This document shows positions 24,813 to 32,989 of a stretch of 64,000 nucleotides of DNA, one piece after another (positions within the stretch are counted from its first letter, which is position 1; each line of letters begins with the position of its first letter). This DNA is from Luteolibacter sp. SL250. Lineage in GTDB: Bacteria; Verrucomicrobiota; Verrucomicrobiia; Verrucomicrobiales; Akkermansiaceae. The DNA lies in contig NZ_CP113054.1 of assembly GCF_026625605.1 (NCBI RefSeq), positions 4,278,001 to 4,342,000 of the forward strand, read 5' to 3'. The notes below the pieces were generated by a model. The model was not told where the DNA came from. It did not search any database and was given only the letters and a program-made list of their open reading frames with translations. Position numbers and translations under genes: made by a program.

Positions 24813-25013
24813 TCAGAGGTGGAGGCGGGTGGCCTTACGGTAGAACAGGACGCCATAGACCGGCATCACGGTGGCTCCGGCGATGCCGATGCCGCCGAGC
24901 ACACGGGTCAGCGTGGTGGCCTCCTGCATGTAGACGAAGGCCCAGAGCGCGAGGAACACGAAGAGCAGGGTGCTCACGGTGACGAAGACGATGTGGAAGC
25001 CTTTGAGTGACAT
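24813..25013 (-). CDS. Small two-helix membrane protein of oxidase operon
   Basis: Sixty-six residues with two hydrophobic helices (IVFVTVSTLLFVFLALWAFVY and TLTRVLGGIGIAGATVMPVYG), ending in a basic tail. It lies 21 bases after the subunit IV gene and 13 before the next small gene. It resembles single-purpose accessory subunits found in ACIII/aa3 operons. No enzymatic motif is present. Confidence 0.75.
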   Translation of the reverse strand: MSLKGFHIVFVTVSTLLFVFLALWAFVYMQEATTLTRVLGGIGIAGATVMPVYGVLFYRKATRLHL

Positions 25014-25034
25014 GGGAAGTGCCGGGTTGGAGGA

Positions 25035-25373
25035 TTATTTGCCGAAGAAGTGCGGGTCGAAGATCGGGTCGAACTCCGCGAATGCGGTCAGACCGAACAA
25101 TGCCAGCGCGAACACGAAGGCACCGAAGAAGATCCAGTAGATCGATTTCTTCTCGTGGTTGAGGTGCATGAAGATCGCACCGACAAGGCTGGCCTTCAGG
25201 GTGGCGATCGCCAGGCCGACGATGGCGTCCACATGGTCGAAGCCGTGGCGGCCGAAGTCGAGCCACTCCTGGGTGGCGACCAGCACGGTCACCACGGTGC
25301 AGACGAGCAGCGCGAGGAAGATCCAGATGTAGGTCTTCTTTGCCTTTTGAATTTCTTCCGGGGAATTTGCCAT
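25035..25373 (-). CDS. Cytochrome c oxidase subunit IV-like protein
   Basis: A 112-residue membrane protein with three helices. The central KASLVGAIFMHLNHEKKSIYW is the hallmark of prokaryotic COX4/CtaF-type subunits (K-x-xLV-xxxFMHL). It probably stabilises subunit I. It follows ctaE by 36 bases, the usual order in PVC oxidase operons. Confidence 0.9.
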   Translation of the reverse strand: MANSPEEIQKAKKTYIWIFLALLVCTVVTVLVATQEWLDFGRHGFDHVDAIVGLAIATLKASLVGAIFMHLNHEKKSIYWIFFGAFVFALALFGLTAFAEFDPIFDPHFFGK

Positions 25374-25409
25374 GGAAATGGGAGATGAAAAGTTCGCTGC
25401 TGGGTGGGA

Positions 25410-27050
25410 TTACATCAAATACAGGACCGGGAACACGAAGATCCAGACAAGGTCCACGAAGTGCCAGAAGAGGCCGCCGACCTCCACCCGGTTGGCAAGC
25501 CACTCGGGATTGGAGAGATACATCTTGCGGCCGCAGAACAGGTAGTAGCCGAGAACGATCGCGCCACCCACCACGTGGAGGCCGTGGAGACCGGTGATGG
25601 TGAAGTAAATGGCGTAGTAGGTGTTCCAGGACGGGGTGAATTTCGAGGCGAAGCGGATCTCACCGCGGGGCACGGAAAGGTGCGGGAAGGTGTGTGGTTT
25701 CGTGAGATCTTCGCCGTTGGGGTTCCGGGCGGTGTAGTTCGGACCAAAGAAGTGCTCCTTACCCTTGTCGAATCCGCCGATCTTGATGTTGTTCTTCTGC
25801 TCGGAGTATTCGGCGATCTTGTCCCATCCGACGCGATAGCGCTCTTTCCAGGTGGGGTGGCGCTTCGGGGTCTTGCCGTCCTTCTCAAGGCCGTAGTCTT
25901 TCAGCAGGCGCTCCTCAAGCTTGGCGGTTTCGCCACGGTGCCATTCCCAGATTTCCCGGACGAAGGCGTCGTTCTTCATCAGCCAGGAGTTGTCGATGGC
26001 AATCTCCGGGTCGATCCCCTTCTCCTTCGCCTTCATGGCGAGGTGCTGGAAGTCGATCGCGTCCACGTAGTGGAACACCATGGGACTGGCAAGGAGCTTG
26101 CCTTCGACGACGGTGTCATCCCGCAGGCGGGACTGGCCGTCTGCCTCCCGGATGTCACGCGGGGCGAAGAGGAAATGGACCGGCTTGCTGACGTTGAAGG
26201 CCGCGGTCGGGATCTCGGTCAGGAGCTTCGGTGCGAGAGCGGCGGCATCCACGTTGACGTTGGGGGCCAGGGCGACGCTGGTCTCATCCGGATTGGCGGC
26301 CTTGGCGTCCTTCCACTCCTTGCGGAGGGCGGCGGTGCGGAGCGCGCCGTTGTGCTTGCGGGCCTTCAGGTGCGCGTCGCGGATCTTGGAGAGGAGGTCG
26401 GTGGTGAGGGGCTCACCCGCCTTGGCGATGACTTCCTCCGGCTGGCCTTCCTTGGTGACCGCCTTGACGTCTTCCGCGAGGGTGACGGTCGCGCCATGGT
26501 GTTTCGCCTGGTCGGCGATGCTCTTCACCCATGCGCCGTGGTAGCGGACGGTGCTGAAGCTGAACTTGGTGCCTTCGATGACGATCTGGTTCTCCTCGAT
26601 CTTCTTGCCCCTGTAGTCTTTGACATACTCGCCGTTCTCCTTCTCGTATCCGAGGTGGCCTTCGACGATGGAGTAGTCGTTCAGGCGGACGGCCTGGTGG
26701 CCGAACTTCACGCTGTACTCGATGCCTTTGAGCACCATGAAGAGTCCGGCGCAGAGGATGGTGATCCACATGTAGATCTGGAATTTCCGCCACTCGCGCA
26801 TCTTCAGCGCGGCCCAGGCGAACACGACGGTCACGGAGGAACCGATGAGGACGAAGGTGTTGATCAGACCGGGAAGCACCGGAAGGGTCCGCTCCGGCCA
26901 TGGATAGTCAGCCCCGATGCGGAGGAAGACGTAGGCGGAGAAGAAACCACCGAAAAGCATGACCTCGGAGGCCAGGAACAGCCAGATGGCGATCTTCGAG
27001 TTGAAGAGCCCGGTGTCCTTGCGGGGTGTTACGATGTAGGGAATTTCCAT
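25410..27050 (-). CDS. ctaE: Cytochrome c oxidase subunit III with ~330-residue insertion
   Basis: Bacterial five-helix CtaE proteins have about 200 residues; this has 546. Helices 1-3 (about residues 18-113) include the conserved WLFLASEVMLFGGFFSAY with Glu29. Helices 4-5 (from about 475) contain ITGLHGLHVVGGAIVLG and GLFWHFVDLVWIFVFPVLYL. Between helices 3 and 4 is a hydrophilic region of about 350 residues where the family has a short loop. It is rich in Lys, Glu and Asp, has no Cys and shows no recognised fold. Reading frame and base composition continue smoothly through it, so it is not a frameshift fusion. Confidence 0.92.
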   Translation of the reverse strand: MEIPYIVTPRKDTGLFNSKIAIWLFLASEVMLFGGFFSAYVFLRIGADYPWPERTLPVLPGLINTFVLIGSSVTVVFAWAALKMREWRKFQIYMWITILCAGLFMVLKGIEYSVKFGHQAVRLNDYSIVEGHLGYEKENGEYVKDYRGKKIEENQIVIEGTKFSFSTVRYHGAWVKSIADQAKHHGATVTLAEDVKAVTKEGQPEEVIAKAGEPLTTDLLSKIRDAHLKARKHNGALRTAALRKEWKDAKAANPDETSVALAPNVNVDAAALAPKLLTEIPTAAFNVSKPVHFLFAPRDIREADGQSRLRDDTVVEGKLLASPMVFHYVDAIDFQHLAMKAKEKGIDPEIAIDNSWLMKNDAFVREIWEWHRGETAKLEERLLKDYGLEKDGKTPKRHPTWKERYRVGWDKIAEYSEQKNNIKIGGFDKGKEHFFGPNYTARNPNGEDLTKPHTFPHLSVPRGEIRFASKFTPSWNTYYAIYFTITGLHGLHVVGGAIVLGYYLFCGRKMYLSNPEWLANRVEVGGLFWHFVDLVWIFVFPVLYLM

Positions 27051-27112
27051 TTTGGAGAGATGTCTGGTTTCCGATGGCGGCCCTCAACGGGCCGCGGGCG
27101 GAGAGCTCTGGG

Positions 27113-29029
27113 TCAGTGGTGGGAAGGTGCCTTTGCCGGGGTTCCCGCCGCGTCTCCGGCGCCGTGTTTCGGTTCGATCCACTGCGGAAGGAAGTCCTCC
27201 TTGCAGTCCGGACGGCTGTATTCGTAAGGACCGCGGTAGGTGGCGATGTCGAAGGTGAAGTTCCCGTGGCCGGGAGGCGTCGGGGTCGCCCACTCGAGGG
27301 TGGTGGCGTCCCACGGGTTGTCGCTCTGGATCTTGCGGCCGAACTTCCAGGCACCGAAGAGGTTGATGAAGAACGGGATCTGCGCGACGGCCAGTGCCCA
27401 GGCACCCCATGACATGAGGATGTTCAGGTCGATGTGATGGGCGACGGTGTTGGCGAAGACGTTGGCGCTGTCCACCCCCTGGGAGAGGGCGGTCTTGTCG
27501 AGGTAGGCGTCACCACCGTTGTACCAGCGGCGGTGGAAGCCTGCCATGCCCTGGACGAGCATCGGGAAGAAGATGATGTTCATGCAGACCAGGCTCGGCC
27601 AGAAGTGGAGGTGGCCCAGCTTGCGGCTCATGAAGCGGCCGGTGATCTTCGGATACCAGTGATACACACCGGCGAAGAGGCCGAAGAGAATGCCGGGCGC
27701 CACCACGTAGTGGAAGTGGCCGATCACGTAGTAGGTGTCGTGCAGGTGGAGGTCGGCGAGGTTGAATGCCAGCGGCAGACCGGTCAGACCGCCGATACCG
27801 AACATCGGCAGGAAGGCGCAGGCCCACATCATCGGCGGGGTGAAGCGGATGGAACCGCCCCACAGGGAGATGATCATGGCGGTGAGGAGGATCACCGACG
27901 GCACCGAGATGAGCACGGTGGTGGTCTGGAACCAAGTGGAGACCATCGGTCCCATGCCGGTCATATACATGTGGTGGGCCCACACGATGAAGGAGAGGAA
28001 GCCGAGGACGAGGACGGAATAGACCATCGACTTGTAGCCCCACAGCGGCTTGCGGGTGTTCACCGGAATGATTTCCGCGACGCAGGCGATGGCGGGCAGG
28101 AGGAGCACGTACACCTCCGGGTGGCCGAGGAACCAGAAAAGGTGCTGGAACAGCAGCGGGGAACCACCGCCGGAGAGATCCGCGAGACCTTCCGACTTCG
28201 TGAACAGGCCGGAGGGCATGAAGAAGGAGGAATGGGCGACACGGTCCATCAACTGCATGATGCCGGCGGCCTCAAGCGGAGGGAACGCGAGCAGGAGCAG
28301 GAAACCGGTGACAAGCATGGCCCACACCAGGAACGGCAGGCGCATCCAGGTCATGCCACGGGCGCGCAGGTTGATGATGGTGGTGATGAAGTTCACCGAA
28401 CCGAGGAGCGACGAGGTGATGAGCAGCACGAGGCCGACCAACCACTGGGTCTGGCCCGCGAGCCACTGGTTCACCACCTGTCCGTCGGCGAAGCCCGCGA
28501 GCGGAGAGTAGTTCGTCCAGCCGGACTTGGCCGCACCGGACTCCATGAAGAAGGAAAGGCACATCACCAGACCACCGACGAGGTAGAGCCAGTAGCTGAG
28601 CATGTTCAGCTTCGGAAACGCCATGTCGGGCGCACCGATCTGCAGCGGGGTGACGTAGTTGCCGAAGGCACCGAAACCGAGCGGCACGATGCCGAGGAAC
28701 ACCATGATGGTGCCGTGCATGGCACCGAACATGTTGTAGGTCTCACCGGTCACCTTGCCATCGGACAGCCAGCGGGCTTTCCAACCATCGGTGAAAACCC
28801 AGCTCATCCACTCCGGAAGCGGCTCATGCGGGAAGGCGATGCTCCAGCGCATGACCATCATCAGATAGAATCCGAAGGCCAGGAAGCACATGGCCGTGAT
28901 CCCGTACTGGATGCCGATCATCTTGTGATCGGTGGAGAAGACGTATTTCTGGAGGAATCCCGGATCGTGATGATGGTGATCGTCATGATGGGCGTCATGC
29001 CCGTGGTGGGAGTCTGCGTGGGCGCTCAT
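27113..29029 (-). CDS. ctaD: Cytochrome c oxidase subunit I (A1-type haem-copper oxidase)
   Basis: A 638-residue subunit carrying haems a and a3 and CuB. Ligands are in place: MHGTIMVF (haem a), GHPEVY (CuB His with crosslinked Tyr, plus the D-channel Glu of A1 enzymes), VWAHHMYMTG (CuB) and HDTYYVIGHFHYV (haem a3 and a). DMAFPKLNMLSYW matches the D-channel entrance. A His-rich N-terminal tail (HGHDAHHDDHHHHD) may bind metal. It reduces oxygen to water and pumps protons. Confidence 0.96.
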   Translation of the reverse strand: MSAHADSHHGHDAHHDDHHHHDPGFLQKYVFSTDHKMIGIQYGITAMCFLAFGFYLMMVMRWSIAFPHEPLPEWMSWVFTDGWKARWLSDGKVTGETYNMFGAMHGTIMVFLGIVPLGFGAFGNYVTPLQIGAPDMAFPKLNMLSYWLYLVGGLVMCLSFFMESGAAKSGWTNYSPLAGFADGQVVNQWLAGQTQWLVGLVLLITSSLLGSVNFITTIINLRARGMTWMRLPFLVWAMLVTGFLLLLAFPPLEAAGIMQLMDRVAHSSFFMPSGLFTKSEGLADLSGGGSPLLFQHLFWFLGHPEVYVLLLPAIACVAEIIPVNTRKPLWGYKSMVYSVLVLGFLSFIVWAHHMYMTGMGPMVSTWFQTTTVLISVPSVILLTAMIISLWGGSIRFTPPMMWACAFLPMFGIGGLTGLPLAFNLADLHLHDTYYVIGHFHYVVAPGILFGLFAGVYHWYPKITGRFMSRKLGHLHFWPSLVCMNIIFFPMLVQGMAGFHRRWYNGGDAYLDKTALSQGVDSANVFANTVAHHIDLNILMSWGAWALAVAQIPFFINLFGAWKFGRKIQSDNPWDATTLEWATPTPPGHGNFTFDIATYRGPYEYSRPDCKEDFLPQWIEPKHGAGDAAGTPAKAPSHH

Positions 29030-29105
29030 AGGTCCGGCTGCGGCGGTGGGGTCGAAGGTGGAGTTGGGGAAAGGAGGCGGAATGGATCCGCCGGTTGTTC
29101 TGAAA

Positions 29106-29873
29106 TTATTCGGTGGCCGGTTGGAGGGTGACCGGGTTCAGCATGGTCGCCGGATCAAGGGCGTCACCGGGGAGCATCTTGTCGTGCTCCGCCATGACTT
29201 CGGCGTCGGTGACGGCCTGGCCGGCCTTGGCGCGCTTGCCGGAGAGGTCGAGCGCGGCCTTCGCCATGTCCACGGTGACGACGTCACCCGCGGTGTTGCC
29301 GAAGCCGTTGCGGATGTAGGTCATCAGGCCGGCGAGGTCTTCCGCGCCCATGCCCGCACCCTGCGGAGGCATGATGCCCGCGCCGTAGGTCTTGCCGGAG
29401 CTGGTCGGTCCCTGGAGACCGTTGAGGATGACCATGGCGAGCGCGTCGGTGTTGCCGAGCACGCGCTTGGATCCGGCGAGGGCCGGGTAGTTCGCGCCGT
29501 CGCCCTTCGCGTCCGGGCCGTGGCAACCCGCGCACTTCGCGGAGTAGAGCTTCGCGCCGCGGGTGCTGTAGGCGGCGATGGCGTCCTTCGGCTTCGGACC
29601 ACTGTCCTCACCGCCAGGGGCGGCATCGCGGACGTAGCCGGGCTTGAAAAGCGTCTGGTAACCGAACCAATCCCCGCCGTGGCCGAGGATGCCACCTGCG
29701 ATCACGCCCACCACGAGGCCGGTCGTGAGCAACCAGAGGCCGACCGGCTCATGGCCGTTGTCGGCGATGCGCTTCTCACGCGCGGAGGCCGCGGCTTCGC
29801 GGATGATACGGCCATGTGCCTCGGCGACGTTGATCGACTCATCGAGGTCAGGCTTGGAATTCGGCACGGACAT
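29106..29873 (-). CDS. Membrane-anchored monohaem cytochrome c
   Basis: A 255-residue protein with one helix (GLWLLTTGLVVGVIAGGIL, about residues 45-63). A periplasmic cytochrome domain follows with CAGCH (near residue 114) and the candidate distal Met in GAGIMPPQG. A Met/Asp-rich extension ends it. It lies between the CcoO-like gene and ctaD, so it is a plausible electron donor to the CuA site. It resembles one half of CcoP. Confidence 0.9.
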   Translation of the reverse strand: MSVPNSKPDLDESINVAEAHGRIIREAAASAREKRIADNGHEPVGLWLLTTGLVVGVIAGGILGHGGDWFGYQTLFKPGYVRDAAPGGEDSGPKPKDAIAAYSTRGAKLYSAKCAGCHGPDAKGDGANYPALAGSKRVLGNTDALAMVILNGLQGPTSSGKTYGAGIMPPQGAGMGAEDLAGLMTYIRNGFGNTAGDVVTVDMAKAALDLSGKRAKAGQAVTDAEVMAEHDKMLPGDALDPATMLNPVTLQPATE

Positions 29874-29903
29874 GGTGGGAAAAGGAATGCGTTGTGGGGA
29901 AAA

Positions 29904-30617
29904 TTATTTCTCTTCTGCCTTCTTCGGGGAGAAGTCGATGGAAGCGGGCACCGGCTGGTCCTTTTTCAGGGCGAGGAGGTAGGAAACGAGGGCCTTCGCG
30001 TCGGAGGTGGGGAGGAACTCGGTGGTGTCGGAGCCCGGGGAACGGCCGTCGGAGAAGGTCACGGCATCCTCGGAGAGGGCGGCGCCAACCTGCTTTTCCT
30101 CGAACATGTAGCGGAAGGACGGGCAGGTGGACTTCTCACGGTCCGCTTCATAGCGCGGGTTGAAAAGGTGGGCGTAGAGCCAGCGGGCCGGGTTCTCCGG
30201 GGAGTAGATGGCCTCAACGCGGCGGCCGATGTTCGAAAGGTCCGGACCCACGCGGCTCACGCCGATGTGGGCGAAGCTCTCACCGAGGAAATCGTAGGCG
30301 TTCGTCTCCCGGCGGGTGTCGCCACGCTCCGGATCGGACTTCAGGCCACCCCAGTCGGCGCGGAACAGGTCGTTGCCGGCATAGGTCGGACGGACCACCT
30401 GGGTGTGGCAGTTGTAGCAACCGTTGGCGGCATAGACTTCCGCACCGTTGGCCACGCGGCCGGTGCGTTTCGGGAAATACGGGCCGGAATCCGGCTCCTC
30501 CGCATTGAGCGCGATGGGAGCGAGGTTCCGCATCTTGACGAACGGAATGACGACGACCGACAGCCAGGCAAGTCCGAAGCTGACCGAGAGGCCGATGATG
30601 AAGTGGCGGAGGCTCAT
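29904..30617 (-). CDS. CcoO-like (cbb3 subunit II) cytochrome c
   Basis: A 237-residue protein with an N-terminal helix and the family's haem motif GCYNCHTQVVRP (near residue 67). RVGPDLSNIGRR and the later FRYMFEEKQVG correspond to the conserved GPDLxxxG region and Met ligand region of CcoO. In cbb3 oxidases this subunit passes electrons into CcoN. Here its CcoN partner lacks the active site, so it may serve as an electron bridge toward aa3 oxidase (inference). Confidence 0.9.
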   Translation of the reverse strand: MSLRHFIIGLSVSFGLAWLSVVVIPFVKMRNLAPIALNAEEPDSGPYFPKRTGRVANGAEVYAANGCYNCHTQVVRPTYAGNDLFRADWGGLKSDPERGDTRRETNAYDFLGESFAHIGVSRVGPDLSNIGRRVEAIYSPENPARWLYAHLFNPRYEADREKSTCPSFRYMFEEKQVGAALSEDAVTFSDGRSPGSDTTEFLPTSDAKALVSYLLALKKDQPVPASIDFSPKKAEEK

Positions 30618-30644
30618 GAGTGCGGTGAAAATTTCCGGTTGTGC

Positions 30645-32150
30645 TTAGTGGGCGTGGGCGTCCGCGGAGCCGGGACCGGCGTTGTCGACGTCACCTTCCG
30701 CACCGTGCGGGCTGCCGCCACCGTGATGGGAGACGAGCAAGGTCGGGTGAGAACTGCGGCGGCCCAGACGGAGCCACATCAACGTGAGGTGGAGGAAGAA
30801 GAAAACATTGGAAAAGAGGATGAACGCCCAGGCGATGGTGATGAAGATCGCGTAAGGATAGGTGCGGGTGGAGGCGTTGATCCACGGCTGCATCCACTGC
30901 TCCTGGCCAATGCCCTGCATGAGGCCGCCGAAGAGGGCCACCACCGAGACGGCGATGATGCCATAGACGGAGAAGAAGAAGTGCATGTTGATCAGGCGGC
31001 GGGACAACCACTCGCGGCGGGTGATCCGCGGCACGATGAAGTAGATGGCGCCAAACATGGTGAAGCTGAAGAAGGCGTAGAGGGCCAGGATCTCGAAGCC
31101 GTAGCCGGAAAGGGAGAACTGGGTCAGCTTCAGGCTGGAGCCGGGAAGGTTGAGGAACAGACCGGCGAAGCCGAAGACCAGCAGGCCGATGATGCCGGCG
31201 ACCGAGAAGCGCAGGGACGGGCTTTGCTCGATCGCTTCAGGGCTGGCCAGGGTGGTGCGGAGGATGTTCACACCGGCGGCCAGCGCGGGGATGAACAGCA
31301 GCGCGGTGGCGGCGGCTCCGAGGTAGGGCAGGAAGAACGGGATCGGCGCGCCGGTCAGCTTCTGCATGCCAGCCCACGGGGCGATGATGGCCAGCGACCA
31401 GAAGCCGAGCTTGGCCAGGGAGTAGCTGAAGACCGGGCGGCCGGTGACCTTCGGCGCGAGGTAGTAGCTGGCCGCCAGGGCGACCGGGGTGAAGAAGAGG
31501 AAGATCAGGCCGGACTTGAACCAGGCGGCGATGCCCGCGGCCATGACCGGATGACCGCCCTTGAAGGTGAAGACCAGCAGGTTCGCGGTGATGAACACCC
31601 ATGGGAACCAGATCATGGCGGCCATGATGTACCACTGGGAGATATAGACGTAGCCGGACGGCCTGACGCGGAACTGGATGAAGGACCAGACGACGATGAC
31701 GAAGTAGGTCACCAGCAGCACCGGCCAGACGAAGGTCGGGAATTCCATCCATGGCACACCGGTCCCGGCACCACCGAGGATGCCGATGAGGCCGAGGCTG
31801 ACGGCGAAGTTCCAGACGTGGCCGGCGGCGAGGATGACGCCGGCGGACTTGCACTCCTGGCGGGAAAGGCGGGCCATCAGCCAGATCATGACGCCGAAGG
31901 CGGCCTGGAAGCCCCATCCATAGACGAGGGCGGCGATGTGGGCCGGGAAGACGCGCCCGTAAGTGAGCCAACCGCAGCTTGAGAGGAACTCCGGGCTGTG
32001 CACCTTCGCGGAGGAAATGAGGCCGAGGATGATCGAAACGGCAAGCCATGCCGCGCCGCTGGTCATGAAGAACATGACGGGATGGCGCAGCGAGCGGTCG
32101 ATATCGGCGCGGAGTTTCGCGTCCTGGATGGATTGGGCTGTGGAAGACAT
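30645..32150 (-). CDS. CcoN-like haem-copper oxidase subunit I lacking catalytic ligands
   Basis: A 501-residue, about 12-helix protein recognisable as CcoN from PKVTGRPVFSYSLAKLGFW, IYFIVPRITRREW, LINMHFFFSVYG and GGLMQGI. Comparison with remembered CcoN sequence shows ligand loss. The CuB His site (YGHN) is WFKSG around residue 213. The crosslinking Tyr is Ala257. The HH pair is Gln263-Lys264. The haem b3 and b histidines (GHVH) are Phe352 and Ile354. Only His71, equal to the low-spin haem ligand in helix 2, remains. It cannot be a normal oxygen reductase. It has a His-rich tail. Confidence 0.88.
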   Translation of the reverse strand: MSSTAQSIQDAKLRADIDRSLRHPVMFFMTSGAAWLAVSIILGLISSAKVHSPEFLSSCGWLTYGRVFPAHIAALVYGWGFQAAFGVMIWLMARLSRQECKSAGVILAAGHVWNFAVSLGLIGILGGAGTGVPWMEFPTFVWPVLLVTYFVIVVWSFIQFRVRPSGYVYISQWYIMAAMIWFPWVFITANLLVFTFKGGHPVMAAGIAAWFKSGLIFLFFTPVALAASYYLAPKVTGRPVFSYSLAKLGFWSLAIIAPWAGMQKLTGAPIPFFLPYLGAAATALLFIPALAAGVNILRTTLASPEAIEQSPSLRFSVAGIIGLLVFGFAGLFLNLPGSSLKLTQFSLSGYGFEILALYAFFSFTMFGAIYFIVPRITRREWLSRRLINMHFFFSVYGIIAVSVVALFGGLMQGIGQEQWMQPWINASTRTYPYAIFITIAWAFILFSNVFFFLHLTLMWLRLGRRSSHPTLLVSHHGGGSPHGAEGDVDNAGPGSADAHAH

Positions 32151-32175
32151 CGTCTGAGGGAAAATTGTAGGTCCG

Positions 32176-32952
32176 TTACTTGGCTTCGGGCTTGATCAGC
32201 TCGGAGGTGGGGAGTTGCGGCTTGCCGATCTCGCCACGGAAGGCTTTGACCCATTCCGGTTTCACTTGCGAGGCTTTGTTTCCAAAGCTGTTCCGGATGT
32301 AGGTGAGGACGGCGGCGAAGTCCTCGTCGGTCATGGCGGCGGCCATCGGGGCCATGCCCGCGACGAACTCCGTGTGCTCCTTGCCGGCCACGGTGATGGG
32401 GCCGGTGAGGCCGCGGAAGCCGATGATCACCAGGTTGGAGACCGGGCCGGTGACCCACTCGGAGCCAGCCAGCGGAGGACCGGCCATCGGCACGCCTTCG
32501 CCGTTCTGGCCGTGGCACGCGCCGCAGAGGAGGTAGCTGGCCTTGCCCTTTTCGACCACGGCGGGATCGACGGGATCGGTGGACTCGGCTGCCGCCTTGT
32601 TGATCGCGGTCGGGTCAACCGAACCGCCCGCTTCCTTCGCCTTCGCACGGGCGGAACCCGGGACGATCTGGGCGTCGGTGGAGACGGCCGCCGGCTTGGA
32701 GGCAGCGAGCTGGGTGGCGACGGTGGAGATCGCCTTGTCGATGGTTTCCTGGGGGAGTGCGGCGGCCTGGGCCTTCAGCACATCCTCCTTGTTCTTGTAG
32801 CGGGCCTCCGCGACGACATCCTCGAGGTTCTTCGGCTCGGAGTTGTTGAACAGCCAGATGACCGCCAGCAGCACGCCGAATCCGACGAACACGAAGAGCG
32901 CCCACCAGAAGGTGGTGAAGCGGGTGAAGAGATTATCGCGGGAAGAGTCCAT
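32176..32952 (-). CDS. Membrane-anchored monohaem cytochrome c (CcoP-like N-terminus)
   Basis: A 258-residue protein. Its start (FTRFTTFWWALFVFVGFGVLLAVIWLF) resembles the helix of CcoP-type proteins. A long Ala/Lys/Glu-rich linker (residues about 45-135) leads to a cytochrome domain with LCGACHGQNGEG and a distal-Met candidate in EFVAGMAPM. It lies between actF and the CcoN-like gene, 38 bases after actF. It could carry electrons from ACIII to the oxidase module. Confidence 0.88.
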   Translation of the reverse strand: MDSSRDNLFTRFTTFWWALFVFVGFGVLLAVIWLFNNSEPKNLEDVVAEARYKNKEDVLKAQAAALPQETIDKAISTVATQLAASKPAAVSTDAQIVPGSARAKAKEAGGSVDPTAINKAAAESTDPVDPAVVEKGKASYLLCGACHGQNGEGVPMAGPPLAGSEWVTGPVSNLVIIGFRGLTGPITVAGKEHTEFVAGMAPMAAAMTDEDFAAVLTYIRNSFGNKASQVKPEWVKAFRGEIGKPQLPTSELIKPEAK

Positions 32953-32989
32953 GTGAGAGGAGAAAAGCTAGGTATTCCGTGGGGTTCGA

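Noticed and set aside
27434..29131. Plus-strand frame of about 565 codons
   Set aside because: It is antisense to ctaD; the Glu/Asp/His-rich text is the mirror of the oxidase membrane helices.
29046..31982. Open frame of about 980 codons on the plus strand
   Set aside because: It is antisense to the cytochrome, CcoO-like and CcoN-like genes and reads as a Glu/Asp/Gly/Arg repeat-like shadow with no domain.
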